Assembly (NCBI RefSeq): GCF_001984175.1
Contig: NZ_MTQP01000056.1
Span: 62,001-126,000 of the forward strand
Direction: 5' to 3'
DNA: 64,000 nt
Source of the DNA: Saccharothrix sp. ALI-22-I
GTDB lineage: Bacteria > Actinomycetota > Actinomycetes > Mycobacteriales > Pseudonocardiaceae
Shown here in pieces: positions 23,377 through 33,867 of this stretch (the first letter of the stretch is position 1; each line of letters begins with the position of its first letter). The notes beneath the pieces were generated by a model. It searched no databases, was not told where the DNA came from, and worked only from the letters and a program-made list of their open reading frames with translations. The position numbers and the translations under genes were made by a program.

Positions 23377-24299
23377 CTCAGAACGGTGTGCACACGGATC
23401 CGACCGCTATCGCCGACCTGACCGACGCGGCCGCGGCCGAGCGGTCGTCGGTCGCGCCGGACGGGTCGAAGGTCGGGTACCGGGCCGGGCGCACGTTGCC
23501 GGTCCGGGTGGAGTTGGCGCGGCAGTTGCGCCGGCGGCGGACGCAGTTGGTGCTGGGTTTCCTGGTGCTGCTGCCGTTCATCCTGGTGGTGGCGTTCGAG
23601 CTCGGGCAGTCGTCGCCGAACCGGCGGTCCGGCGGGTTCGTCGACCTGGCCACGGCCAGCGGCGTGAACTTCGTGATCCTGGCGCTGTTCGTCAGCGGGA
23701 GCTTCCTGCTGCCGATGATCGTGGCGCTGTTCTTCGGCGACACGATCGCCTCCGAAGCGTCGTGGTCGTCGCTGAAGTACCTGCTGGCCGCGCCGATCCC
23801 CCGGCACCGGCTGCTGCGGCGCAAGGCCCTGGCGTCCGGCCTGATGTCGGTGTTCGCGCTGGCACTGCTGCCCGCCGTGGCGCTCGGCGTCGGTGTGGTC
23901 TGGTACGGGGCCGGGGAGGCGGTGTCACCGACCGGTGAGGCCGCGTCCTTCGGGGCCGGTGTCTACGGCATCGCGCTGGCCGTGGTCTACATCTCGATCC
24001 ACCTGTTCTGGGTGGCCGGCCTGGCGCTGTACCTGTCGGTGTCCACGGACGCGCCGCTGGGCGCGGTGGGCGGCGCGGTGCTGGCGTCGATCCTGTCGCA
24101 GATCCTCGACCAGATCACCGCGCTGGAGGGCCTGCGGGACTACCTGCCGACGCACTACGCGATGGCGTGGGTGGACCTGATGTCGTCGGACATCGACTGG
24201 TCGCAGATGGCGAAGGGAACGTTCTCCGCGCTGGCCTTCGGATCGTTCTTCACACTCCTCGCGGCACGGAAGTTCGCGCACAAGGACATCACCAGCTAG
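23373..24299 (+). CDS. ABC transporter permease, partner of the hydrolase-ATPase fusion
   Basis: A 308-residue protein with six membrane segments of the ABC-2 type (LVLGFLVLLPFILVVAFELG, VNFVILALFVSGSFLLPMIVALFFG, LMSVFALALLPAVALGVGVVW, IALAVVYISIHLFWVAGLALY and two more) after a soluble N-terminus of about 55 residues. The stretch GDTIASEASWSSLKYLLAAPIPRHRLLRRK is typical for permeases of drug- or lipid-export pairs. ATGA overlap with the fusion gene shows coupled translation. Confidence 0.88.
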   Translation: MTQNGVHTDPTAIADLTDAAAAERSSVAPDGSKVGYRAGRTLPVRVELARQLRRRRTQLVLGFLVLLPFILVVAFELGQSSPNRRSGGFVDLATASGVNFVILALFVSGSFLLPMIVALFFGDTIASEASWSSLKYLLAAPIPRHRLLRRKALASGLMSVFALALLPAVALGVGVVWYGAGEAVSPTGEAASFGAGVYGIALAVVYISIHLFWVAGLALYLSVSTDAPLGAVGGAVLASILSQILDQITALEGLRDYLPTHYAMAWVDLMSSDIDWSQMAKGTFSALAFGSFFTLLAARKFAHKDITS

Positions 24300-24317
24300 C
24301 GATCCCAACCCCACGAC

Positions 24318-24347
24318 GGCGCACCGGCCCACCAGGGCCGGTGCGCC
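24318..24347 (+). terminator. Hairpin terminator of the ABC operon
   Basis: Perfect 13-base arms GGCGCACCGGCCC and GGGCCGGTGCGCC close on the four-base loop ACCA, 18 bases after the permease stop. No T-tract follows. The second copy of the dispersed palindromic element begins at the next base. Confidence 0.75.
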
Positions 24348-24503
24348 GTGTTGGATTGCCGCTGCTCCGCAGACGGCGGGCCCGGTCGCCTGGCTGTAGT
24401 CAATTGCGACGCTCCGCGTCGGGGCAGACCGCTCGCGCCTCATTTCCGACGATCGAAGAGCGTGATCGCCGGAAATGAGGCGCGAACGATCGACGCGACC
24501 GGG
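24348..24503. repeat. Dispersed palindromic element, copy 2 (inverted relative to copy 1)
   Basis: The reverse complement shares with copy 1 the flank GTTGGATTGCCGCT..., the GGTCGCCTGG block and the palindromic core TTTCCGACGATCGAAGAGCG. The apex stem here is CCTCATTTCC/GGAAATGAGG, where copy 1 has CTGATTTTCC/GGAAAATCAG: both sides changed together, so base pairing is kept. About 30 extra bases (24394-24430) separate flank and core compared with copy 1. Confidence 0.7.
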
Positions 24504-24549
24504 CCGCGTTCGTCGGGCAGGCATCGACGGGCCGTCGTACCGTGCCGTC

Positions 24550-24921
24550 ATGCCTCGACCAGTGCACTTCGAGATCTACGCGGCCGACCCGGCCAGGGCG
24601 CAGCGGTTCTACGAGACGGTGTTCGGCTGGACCTTCGCGCAGTGGGGCGACCAGGACTACTGGATCATCACCACCGGCAACGAGGGCCCCGGCGTGAACG
24701 GCGGCATGCTCCCCCGCCAAGGCCCGGACCCGGCGCCGGACGGCCCGGTGAGCGGGTACGTGATGACGACCGAGGTGCCCAACCTGGACGCGACGATCGC
24801 GTCGATCGAGGGCGTGGGCGGGGCCGTGGTGCTGCCGAAGAACCACATGCCGGGCGTCGGCTGGCTCGCCTACTACCGCGACACCGAAGGCAACCTGTTC
24901 GGCATCCTCCAGGGCGACTAG
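24550..24921 (+). CDS. VOC family protein (glyoxalase/dioxygenase fold)
   Basis: A 123-residue single-module vicinal-oxygen-chelate protein: HFEIYAADPARAQRFYETVFGW at the N-terminus, GGMLPRQGP in the middle and GWLAYYRDTEGNLFGILQGD at the end. A His near the start and a Glu near the end (EGNLFGI) are in the positions of metal ligands in this superfamily. The subgroup with this WTF...WGDQDYW pattern is common in actinobacteria and has no assigned substrate. Confidence 0.87.
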   Translation: MPRPVHFEIYAADPARAQRFYETVFGWTFAQWGDQDYWIITTGNEGPGVNGGMLPRQGPDPAPDGPVSGYVMTTEVPNLDATIASIEGVGGAVVLPKNHMPGVGWLAYYRDTEGNLFGILQGD

Positions 24922-24958
24922 CAACGGTCGTCGCGTGATCAGCCTTTAGGCTGTTCGT

Positions 24959-25351
24959 GTGACTGTCTACACGGACGACGAGAGCCGGACCCTGCGCACG
25001 GCCGTCTTCGGCGCGATGGTGCTGGTGTCCACCGCAGAGCCGGGGGCGCTCGACGAAGAGAGCCACGCCGGCATCCGGGCCATGGCGACGTTCTCACCGC
25101 AGCTCCGCCAAGTACTCGGGGCCGCTCCTCCCGAACTACCCGCAGGTTCCGCCGCCGACGTGGAGAACGGCGTGCTGGCGGCGCTGCGGCGCTCGATGGC
25201 CATCCTGGCCGCGAAGTCGCCCGCCGAGGCCGAAGCGTTCCCCACGGCCGTGCTCGCGATCTGCGAGGAGGTCGCCTCAGCCGACGGACGCATCGGCGCG
25301 GCCGAGGGCACGGTGGTCGGCAAGGTACGCGCAGCCGTCACGGCCCGCTAG
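24959..25351 (+). CDS. Small TerB-like helical protein
   Basis: A 130-residue all-helical protein starting at GTG 24959. The C-terminal stretch AICEEVASADGRIGAAEGTVVGKV has the acidic helix-loop-helix pattern of TerB/TerB-like domains (ADG followed by E), but the overall match is weak. No signal peptide or membrane segment is present. The function is unknown; tellurite resistance should not be assumed. Confidence 0.55.
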   Translation: MTVYTDDESRTLRTAVFGAMVLVSTAEPGALDEESHAGIRAMATFSPQLRQVLGAAPPELPAGSAADVENGVLAALRRSMAILAAKSPAEAEAFPTAVLAICEEVASADGRIGAAEGTVVGKVRAAVTAR

Positions 25352-25421
25352 ACCCCTCACAGCCCGGTAGCCCGACCCCACACCGCCGAGGGCGGACCCA
25401 ATCCCCGCACTCCCTACTCGC

Positions 25422-27581
<2,160 letters not shown>

Positions 27582-27645
27582 GGGTACGACGGTACGCCGG
27601 GGGTACGACAAATTTCGATCGACCCCAGGTCAGGCGCGGTGCAGA

Positions 27646-28959
27646 TCAGCAGTTGCAGTCGCAGCCCGAGCAGTCACAGCTCGGGCAGTCGCAGTTGCAG
27701 CACCCGTCGTGCCACTTGCCGCTCCACGCTCCCGGGAACGGGTCGCGGCAGCAGTACTGGCACGTGCCGCACTGGTAGAGCACTGCGAGACAGCCCAGCA
27801 ACACACCGCGGCTGCGGGGCGGTTGCACGAGCTTCGGCCAGAACCACAGACCGCTGCCCGGACCGGGTGACTTGCCCTTCCGCCGCTTCTTACCATCCGC
27901 AGGCGGCTCAGGCGGCCCACCGGTGCCCGGCGCCGACGGCGGCGGCACGGGCCCCGGAGGCGGCACGCTGCCGCCGTACGGACCTTGCCCACCGTAAGGA
28001 CCGGGCGCGGGCGGCGGGTACATCCCGCGCTGGGGCTGCCAACCGGGCGGCGGCTGCGGCGTGTGCGACTCAGGGGTGTTCGCGCTCGGTTCGTGCGTGT
28101 GCGCCTCCCCGAACGCCCGCCGGATCGACTCCTGCAGCTCATGCACCAGCAGCACGTGCACCAGCCGGTCGTCGGCGAACTCCACTTCCTTCATCGCGAG
28201 CTTGATCCCCAACGCCGCGTCATCGCACAACCGCCGTGCCTCACCCAACCCGGTACCAGTCGCCACCAACGGGTTCCACGCCCCGGACGCCCGGTCGGCC
28301 TCCAGGTCCTCCACCGCGTCCAGCAGATGCGCCAACCGCCCGAAAAGCCGCCCCACCTCCCGCAACGGCACCAGGTTCCCCGGCCGCCCGGCCAACACGG
28401 CCGTCTGCGCCACCGCCTCCCCCGCTGCCGTCTCCGTCGGCTCGGTCACCGCCAGCACCGACGACCCCGGACCGGCCGCCGCCTCGACCGACGACTGCCG
28501 CCGCACCGCATCCACCAGCACCGCCGTGTCGAACCCCAGATCCGACCCCGTGGCCGAAGCCTGCGCCGCCCACCGCCGCGCCACCTGCCGCCCGACACCC
28601 CGCATCGGCGCGTGCCCGAACACCCCGTCGCCGTCGGACACGTGGTCCCCGACCTTCGCCGAAGCCAGCACCAGGGACACCGACGCCGCCAACCGCGCGC
28701 CCGCCCCCACCGCCACGTCCGCCGACTGCATCCCACGCAGCGCGCACGGCCCCGCAGACCGCCGCGACGCCCCCGGCCCCGCCCCTACCTGCGCCTCCAC
28801 CAACGCCGAGATGACCAGACCGTCGTAGTTGGTGACCACCCGCGCCATGTGGCCGTGGTCGTCGCGCAACGCCAGGCACAGCCCGCACAGGTGGGCCAGC
28901 CACGACTCGCGCAGTTCAGGACCCAGACGGTTGCGACAAGGGCGAATGATGCCGAACAT
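27646..28959 (-). CDS. DUF5685 family protein with proline-rich linker and cysteine-rich tail
   Basis: 437 residues in three parts. The N-terminal 280 match DUF5685 (FGIIRPCRNRLGPELRESW, LAHLCGLCLALRDDHGHMAR, TNYDGLVISALVEAQ), with a CGLC pair. A Pro/Gly-rich linker follows (about 290-370). The last 60 residues are hydrophobic and then cysteine-dense (CGTCQYCC, CCNCDCPSCDCSGCDCNC), suited to bind metal ions or a cluster. The family has no established biochemical role. Genes on both sides belong to the uvrB-coaE block. Confidence 0.8.
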   Translation of the reverse strand: MFGIIRPCRNRLGPELRESWLAHLCGLCLALRDDHGHMARVVTNYDGLVISALVEAQVGAGPGASRRSAGPCALRGMQSADVAVGAGARLAASVSLVLASAKVGDHVSDGDGVFGHAPMRGVGRQVARRWAAQASATGSDLGFDTAVLVDAVRRQSSVEAAAGPGSSVLAVTEPTETAAGEAVAQTAVLAGRPGNLVPLREVGRLFGRLAHLLDAVEDLEADRASGAWNPLVATGTGLGEARRLCDDAALGIKLAMKEVEFADDRLVHVLLVHELQESIRRAFGEAHTHEPSANTPESHTPQPPPGWQPQRGMYPPPAPGPYGGQGPYGGSVPPPGPVPPPSAPGTGGPPEPPADGKKRRKGKSPGPGSGLWFWPKLVQPPRSRGVLLGCLAVLYQCGTCQYCCRDPFPGAWSGKWHDGCCNCDCPSCDCSGCDCNC

Positions 28960-29040
28960 GGCGGGAAGAGTAAGCGATCATCCTCCTTTTGGGTGACAGA
29001 AAGGGGTAATCCAGCCGTGTCGTTGCCTAAGGTCGGCGCT

Positions 29041-29580
29041 GTGACGACGAGTGCCGCCGGGACCCGCATGCACATCCACCCGCCGAAGATCGAGTACTTC
29101 GACCTCGACGCGAAGAGCAACACCGACCCCAAGGGCCACCTGCGCGGGGTCGAGGAGTACCGGCTGACCCAGCACGGCCTCTACATGTTCCGCCCGGTAC
29201 CCGGACACCCGCACCTGTCCCACTTCGAGTCGTGGCTGCTGCCCGCGCACGGCCTGCGCGTCACCCGGCAGTCCTGGCACCCCGGCCACGAGCGCGACTA
29301 CGACCTGTACGTGGACGTGGTGGAGATCAGCTCCAGCGGATCGGTGTGGAAGACCATCGACCTCTACCTGGACCTCGTCGTGCGCACCGGCCGCAGCGTC
29401 ACCGTGCTCGACACCGACGAGCTGCTGACCGCCCTGGACCAGGGCCTCATCCAGGCGGACCGGGCGCAGTGGGCGCTGGAGACGACCTACCGCGCGGTGG
29501 CCGGCATCGCCGCGCACGGGCACGACGCGGTGCGCTGGCTGGCGTCCCAGGGAACGATCACGACGTGGCGTCACCGGTAA
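29041..29580 (+). CDS. DUF402 domain protein, copy 1
   Basis: A 179-residue protein of the DUF402 fold. Clear family segments are HIHPPKIEYFDLDAKSNTDPKG, ESWLLPAHGLRVTRQSWHPGHE, YDLYVDVVEI and WKTIDLYLDLVVRTGRSVTVLDTDELL, with two conserved Asp residues (YVD, YLD) that bind divalent cations in the characterised nucleoside-diphosphatase members. Whether this protein hydrolyses nucleotides is not known. GTG 29041 or the ATG at 29068 may start it. Confidence 0.83.
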   Translation: MTTSAAGTRMHIHPPKIEYFDLDAKSNTDPKGHLRGVEEYRLTQHGLYMFRPVPGHPHLSHFESWLLPAHGLRVTRQSWHPGHERDYDLYVDVVEISSSGSVWKTIDLYLDLVVRTGRSVTVLDTDELLTALDQGLIQADRAQWALETTYRAVAGIAAHGHDAVRWLASQGTITTWRHR

Positions 29581-29716
29581 TACAGACAGTCACACTCCCA
29601 GGTCAACCGCTCTCCGTGTCCGTCACCGGATAGAGACCGCGTACCCCACAGACCGTGATGTAACGAATCAACCCGCACAGTTACCCGGCGCATACTTGCG
29701 GCTACCCTCGGGTCGT

Positions 29717-30235
29717 GTGGGAGCGGTCATCACACCTCAGCTGGTCGACGTTGTCGACACCGTAAGCGCAGTTCGCAGCTACTCCAGCGGGATGTCGCGG
29801 CACCTGTCGACGTGCCGGGTGGAGCACTGGGGTCTGAGGCTCGAATGCCCCACCCCGGAGGACCCGTTCTCCGATTCCGAAGTCACCTGGTTGATGCCCG
29901 AACTGGGACTCCGGTTGACGCACTACCGGCCACGCTCAAGACACGCGCGCAGCGGCCCGAGCGTGCTCAGCGCGGTCCGCGTACAGCGCGACGGCCGCTC
30001 GTGGCGCACCACGGACCTGCTGCTCGGCCTGGCCGTGCCGGGCGGCACGACCGCGCGGATCGTGCGCTCCGAGGAGTTCGCCGCCGCCGTCGCCGGACGC
30101 GTCCTCGGGCCCGGCGACGCCGACCAGGCGCTGCGCACCGTGCACCGCACCCTGGAGGAGATCAGCCTGCACCGGCACGACCTCGGCGCGTGGCTGACCC
30201 ACGGCGGCATCTACGACGTGTGGCCGTCCCTCTAG
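29717..30235 (+). CDS. DUF402 domain protein, copy 2 (diverged)
   Basis: A 172-residue paralogue of the preceding gene. The shared frame is visible in SEVTWLMPELGLRLTHYRPRS, WRTTDLLLGLAVPGGTTARIV, SEEFAAAVAGRVL and LRTVHRTLEEISLHRHDLGAWL. The catalytic-type Asp residues of copy 1 (YVDVV, LYLDLVV) are replaced here (AVRVQ, LLLGLAV), so this copy probably lacks metal-dependent activity. GTG 29717 lies about ten bases after TACCCT, suggesting a leaderless or near-leaderless transcript. Its 3' end overlaps coaE by four bases. Confidence 0.72.
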   Translation: MGAVITPQLVDVVDTVSAVRSYSSGMSRHLSTCRVEHWGLRLECPTPEDPFSDSEVTWLMPELGLRLTHYRPRSRHARSGPSVLSAVRVQRDGRSWRTTDLLLGLAVPGGTTARIVRSEEFAAAVAGRVLGPGDADQALRTVHRTLEEISLHRHDLGAWLTHGGIYDVWPSL

Positions 30236-31404
30236 AACCGCTCGTCCCGGTAGAACGCGTCCATGCGCGCAGTCGCCGCGGCCATCCACGGCTCCTTCGA
30301 CTCGCCGTAGGCGAACCCGTCCGCGTCACCCCTGTGCTGCTCGGACAGCTTCAGCTTCACCGCCGCGTACTCGTCCCGCGCCCGCTCATCGGCACGCAGC
30401 CAGTCGCGGAACCGCATCGCCCAGTTCCACCCCGGACCGCCCTCCACTCGAACGTGCAGGTGGACCCGCCGTCCCGGATCGGCGCCCGCGTGCACCCTCT
30501 TGTGCCACAGCTCCGGCGGATCACCCTCGTACCTCACGGTGTCCTCGCCGATGCCGACGCCGGGGAAACCCGCCTGGGCCAGCGCCTCGTCCAACTCCTC
30601 GGCCTCCTCCAGCGACTTCACCCCCAGCTGGAAGTCCAGCACGTCCTTCGCCGCGAGTCCCGGCACGGACGTCGAGCCGATGTGCTCCACCCGACGACCG
30701 CCCGCCGCGAGTCGGATGCGTGCCGCGACCCGTTCCGCCTGCACCGGCCACGTCTCGTCGTAGGGCGCCACGATCGGCGATCCGGAGGCGTGACGGCGCA
30801 GCCGCACGTTGGACTCGTAGCGCACCAGCCGGTCCGCCCACAGCGCGTCCACCTGCGCCAACACCAGGTCCGGCGTGCCGGAGTTGTCCAGCCACACGTC
30901 CGCCACCGCGCGGCGGCGCTCGTCGTCGGCCTGCGCGGCGACGCGCTTGAGCGCGTCCTCCTCCGCCACGCCCCGGTCGCGCAACCGGCTGAGGCGCTGG
31001 TCGAGTTCCGCGTGCACGATCAGCACCAGGTGGTAGAGCGGAGCCATGTTGTTCTCCACCAACAGCGGCACGTCGTGCACGACGATCGCGTCCTCGGCCG
31101 CCGCGTCGATCAGCTCACGCGTGCGGGCCGCGATCTTCGGGTGCGTGATGCCGTTGAGGGTGGCGAGGGCCTCGGCGTCACCGAACACCTTCGCCGCCAG
31201 GGCGGACCGGATCAACGCGCCGTCCGCGTCGAGCACGTCCGGACCGAACGCCTCGACGATCTCCCGGAGGCCCTCGGTGCCGGGTTCCACCACCTCCCGG
31301 GCCAGCCGGTCGGCGTCCACGACCACCGCACCGTGTTCGGCGAGCCTGGCCGCCACTGTCGACTTGCCCGACCCGATGCCCCCGGAGAGCCCCACGCGCA
31401 ACAT
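30232..31404 (-). CDS. coaE: Dephospho-CoA kinase fused to a GrpB-like domain
   Basis: 390 residues. Residues 1-200 are dephospho-CoA kinase: P-loop GLSGGIGSGKST, the substrate segment VVVDADRLAREVVEPG and RDRGVAEEDALKRVAAQ. It performs the last step of coenzyme A synthesis. Residues 215-390 are a GrpB/UPF0157 domain of the nucleotidyltransferase superfamily (HIGSTSVPGLAAKDVLDFQL), the same fusion as in mycobacterial CoaE, where it helps solubility or regulation. It follows a lipoprotein gene and rpsA on the same strand. Confidence 0.95.
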   Translation of the reverse strand: MLRVGLSGGIGSGKSTVAARLAEHGAVVVDADRLAREVVEPGTEGLREIVEAFGPDVLDADGALIRSALAAKVFGDAEALATLNGITHPKIAARTRELIDAAAEDAIVVHDVPLLVENNMAPLYHLVLIVHAELDQRLSRLRDRGVAEEDALKRVAAQADDERRRAVADVWLDNSGTPDLVLAQVDALWADRLVRYESNVRLRRHASGSPIVAPYDETWPVQAERVAARIRLAAGGRRVEHIGSTSVPGLAAKDVLDFQLGVKSLEEAEELDEALAQAGFPGVGIGEDTVRYEGDPPELWHKRVHAGADPGRRVHLHVRVEGGPGWNWAMRFRDWLRADERARDEYAAVKLKLSEQHRGDADGFAYGESKEPWMAAATARMDAFYRDERF

Positions 31405-31432
31405 GGCGCCAAGCCTGCCACGCGGAGGATCT

Positions 31433-32044
31433 TCAGGCTTCCTCTATAGGCGTCATCGCCTGCTGGGCGAGGGCCGCGAGGAACGTCCCGACCACGTCGT
31501 CCGGCAGCACACCGGCCTTCGCGCGCGACACGAACGTCGTCTTGCCGAGTGAGCCCATGAGCAGCCGTTCGTCCTTGGTGACGACCAGGGACGCCTTGCG
31601 CTTGCCCACCTCGACCTCGGTGACGGTCGCGCCGTCCTGGCGTTCGGCGGCCACGCTGTCGGCGACCCGGCCGGTGGCGGTGGCCTCGTCCACGTAGGTG
31701 GCCAGGCCGATGATCACCGGTGCGGCGGCGAGCGCCTGGCGTTCCATGCCGTAGTAGCAGTCGATCTTCCCGGTGCGGCCGAGGGACGGCTCGGGGATGC
31801 CGATGATGGTCTGCAACTCGCCGGGCAGCTCACGGCCCAGGCGCTGGTGCAGGATCTCGACCGGGACGATCAGCTCGCAGTCGTCCGGCAGGGGGCGGTC
31901 CACCATCTGCGGGACGCGGGTGAACGACGTGGGCGCCACGATCGTCGGGATCTGCGGGGGCGCCGCGGGCGGCGGCTTCTCGGCGGAGCACGCAGCGCAC
32001 ACGCCCACCACTACCGCCGCCAACACCATCGTTCGCACACTCAT
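31433..32044 (-). CDS. Probable secreted lipoprotein
   Basis: A 203-residue exported protein. The N-terminus (SVRTMVLAAVVVGVCAAC) is a signal peptide with a lipobox-like end, acylation expected at C19 although the -3 residue is not the usual Leu. A Pro-rich segment follows (PPPAAPPQIPTIV), then a folded domain with two cysteines (DDCELIVP, KIDCYYGM) that could form a disulfide. It resembles DUF3558-type actinobacterial lipoproteins in size and cysteine placement, but this is not certain. It lies 28 bases upstream of coaE. Confidence 0.7.
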   Translation of the reverse strand: MSVRTMVLAAVVVGVCAACSAEKPPPAAPPQIPTIVAPTSFTRVPQMVDRPLPDDCELIVPVEILHQRLGRELPGELQTIIGIPEPSLGRTGKIDCYYGMERQALAAAPVIIGLATYVDEATATGRVADSVAAERQDGATVTEVEVGKRKASLVVTKDERLLMGSLGKTTFVSRAKAGVLPDDVVGTFLAALAQQAMTPIEEA

Positions 32045-32099
32045 AGGTCTCTCAACTTAGCGCACCACAACGACTTCGCACTGCGAGCGACCCGAAACG

Positions 32100-32137
32100 A
32101 CGATCGCCCCCCGCCGTGGTCGGCGAGGGGCGATCGT
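32100..32137 (-). terminator. Terminator downstream of rpsA
   Basis: Arms of 17 bases with one mismatch (ACGATCGCCCCCCGCCG at 32100-32116 and CGGCGAGGGGCGATCGT at 32121-32137) close on TGGT. It sits 42 bases past the rpsA stop and separates rpsA from the lipoprotein-coaE pair. Confidence 0.75.
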
Positions 32138-32179
32138 GGTCATTCAGTCAGCCGACGAGGTGCCGTCGGCCGGTGCTGC

Positions 32180-33676
32180 TCAGGCGCCGCCCGACAGCTT
32201 CTCGCGCAGCGCGGCCAGCTGCTCGTCGCTGGCCAGGGTGCCACCGGCCTGAGCCGGGGCGCCCGTGCTGGACGACGTCGCGGCAGCCGGGGCCTCGCCA
32301 CCGGAGGAGTAGTTGGTCTCCCCGGCAGCCTCTTCCTCGGCGGCGGCGGCCTTGGCGACCTGCTTCATGTGGGCCTCGTAGCGCGTGTGGGCCTCGGCGT
32401 ACTGACGCTCCCACTCCTCGCGCTGCTTGTCGAAGCCTTCCTGCCACTCCTGGGTCTCCGGGTCGAAGCCCTCGGGGTAGATGTAGTTCCCCTGGTCGTC
32501 GTACTCGGCGGCCATGCCGTACTGGGTCGGGTCGAACTCGGAGTCGACCGTGAAGCCCTCGTTGGCCTGCTTGAGCGACAGCGAGATCCGGCGGCGGTCC
32601 AGGTCGATGTCGATGACCTTGACCATGACGTCGTCGCCGACCTGCACGACCTGCTCCGGGATCTCGACGTGGCGCTCGGCCAGCTCGGAGATGTGGACCA
32701 GGCCCTCGATGCCCTCGTCCACCCGGACGAACGCGCCGAACGGAACCAGCTTGGTGACCTTGCCCGGCACGATCTGACCGATCGCGTGGGTGCGGGCGAA
32801 CTGGCGCCACGGGTCTTCCTGCGTCGCCTTGAGCGACAGCGACACGCGCTCGCGCTCCATGTCGACGTCCAGGACCTCGACCGTGACCTCCTGGCCGACC
32901 TCGACGACCTCGGACGGGTGGTCGATGTGCTTCCAGGACAGCTCCGAGACGTGCACCAGGCCGTCCACGCCACCCAGGTCCACGAAGGCACCGAAGTTGA
33001 CGATGGAGGACACGACGCCCTTGCGGACCTGGCCCTTCTGCAGCTGGTTGAGGAACTCGCTGCGGACCTCGGACTGGGTCTGCTCCAGCCACGCGCGGCG
33101 GGACAGGACCACGTTGTTGCGGTTCTTGTCCAGCTCGATGATCTTCGCCTCGAGCTCGCGGCCCACGTAAGGCTGCAGGTCGCGGACGCGACGCATCTCG
33201 ACGAGCGAGGCGGGGAGGAAGCCGCGCAGACCGATGTCCAGGATGAGGCCGCCCTTGACGACCTCGATGACGGTGCCCTTGACCGGCTCGTCCTTCTCCT
33301 TGAGCGCCTCGATGGTGCCCCAGGCGCGCTCGTACTGCGCGCGCTTCTTGGAGAGGATCAGCCGGCCTTCCTTGTCCTCCTTCTGGAGGACAAGAGCCTC
33401 GACCTCGTCACCGACCTTCACAACCTCGTTGGGGTCGACGTCGTGCTTGATCGACAACTCGCGCGAGGGGATGACACCCTCGGTCTTGTAGCCGATGTCG
33501 AGCAGGACCTCGTCCCGGTCGACCTTGACGATGGTGCCTTCGACGATATCGCCATCGTTGAAGTACTTGATGGTCTTGTCGATGGCTGCGAGGAAGTCCT
33601 CCTCCGTCCCGATATCGTTGATGGCGACCTGCTTCGGCGCAGCGGCAACCGGGACAGTGGTGGTGTCGGTGGACAT
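32180..33676 (-). CDS. rpsA: 30S ribosomal protein S1
   Basis: 498 residues with four S1/OB-fold repeats (about 40-110, 125-195, 210-280 and 295-365), recognisable as GDIVEGTIVKVDRDEVLLDIG, GTVIEVVKGGLILDIGLRGF, GVVSSIVNFGAFVDLGG and GKVTKLVPFGAFVRVDEGIEG. A long acidic and Ala-rich C-terminal tail follows, as in other actinobacteria. S1 brings mRNA to the ribosome. Position downstream of uvrB and coaE and upstream-facing to polA matches the mycobacterial block, but an accessory segment of about 10 kb separates it from polA here. Confidence 0.97.
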   Translation of the reverse strand: MSTDTTTVPVAAAPKQVAINDIGTEEDFLAAIDKTIKYFNDGDIVEGTIVKVDRDEVLLDIGYKTEGVIPSRELSIKHDVDPNEVVKVGDEVEALVLQKEDKEGRLILSKKRAQYERAWGTIEALKEKDEPVKGTVIEVVKGGLILDIGLRGFLPASLVEMRRVRDLQPYVGRELEAKIIELDKNRNNVVLSRRAWLEQTQSEVRSEFLNQLQKGQVRKGVVSSIVNFGAFVDLGGVDGLVHVSELSWKHIDHPSEVVEVGQEVTVEVLDVDMERERVSLSLKATQEDPWRQFARTHAIGQIVPGKVTKLVPFGAFVRVDEGIEGLVHISELAERHVEIPEQVVQVGDDVMVKVIDIDLDRRRISLSLKQANEGFTVDSEFDPTQYGMAAEYDDQGNYIYPEGFDPETQEWQEGFDKQREEWERQYAEAHTRYEAHMKQVAKAAAAEEEAAGETNYSSGGEAPAAATSSSTGAPAQAGGTLASDEQLAALREKLSGGA

Positions 33677-33867
33677 TAGGTAGGTGGCTCCGGTACGGAT
33701 TGGGGTTTGTGGCCTGCGGATTCAACGCTACGCGGAGGGCACGCCCCACAACGAAGACCGACTCACCAGGTGATCACCGATCAAGGCCAGCGCGAACCCA
33801 CTACGCGGGCGATATCGTACGCGGATCACCGTCCACCGGGCAAACCGGTCCCCTTGAATGGAGCAGT

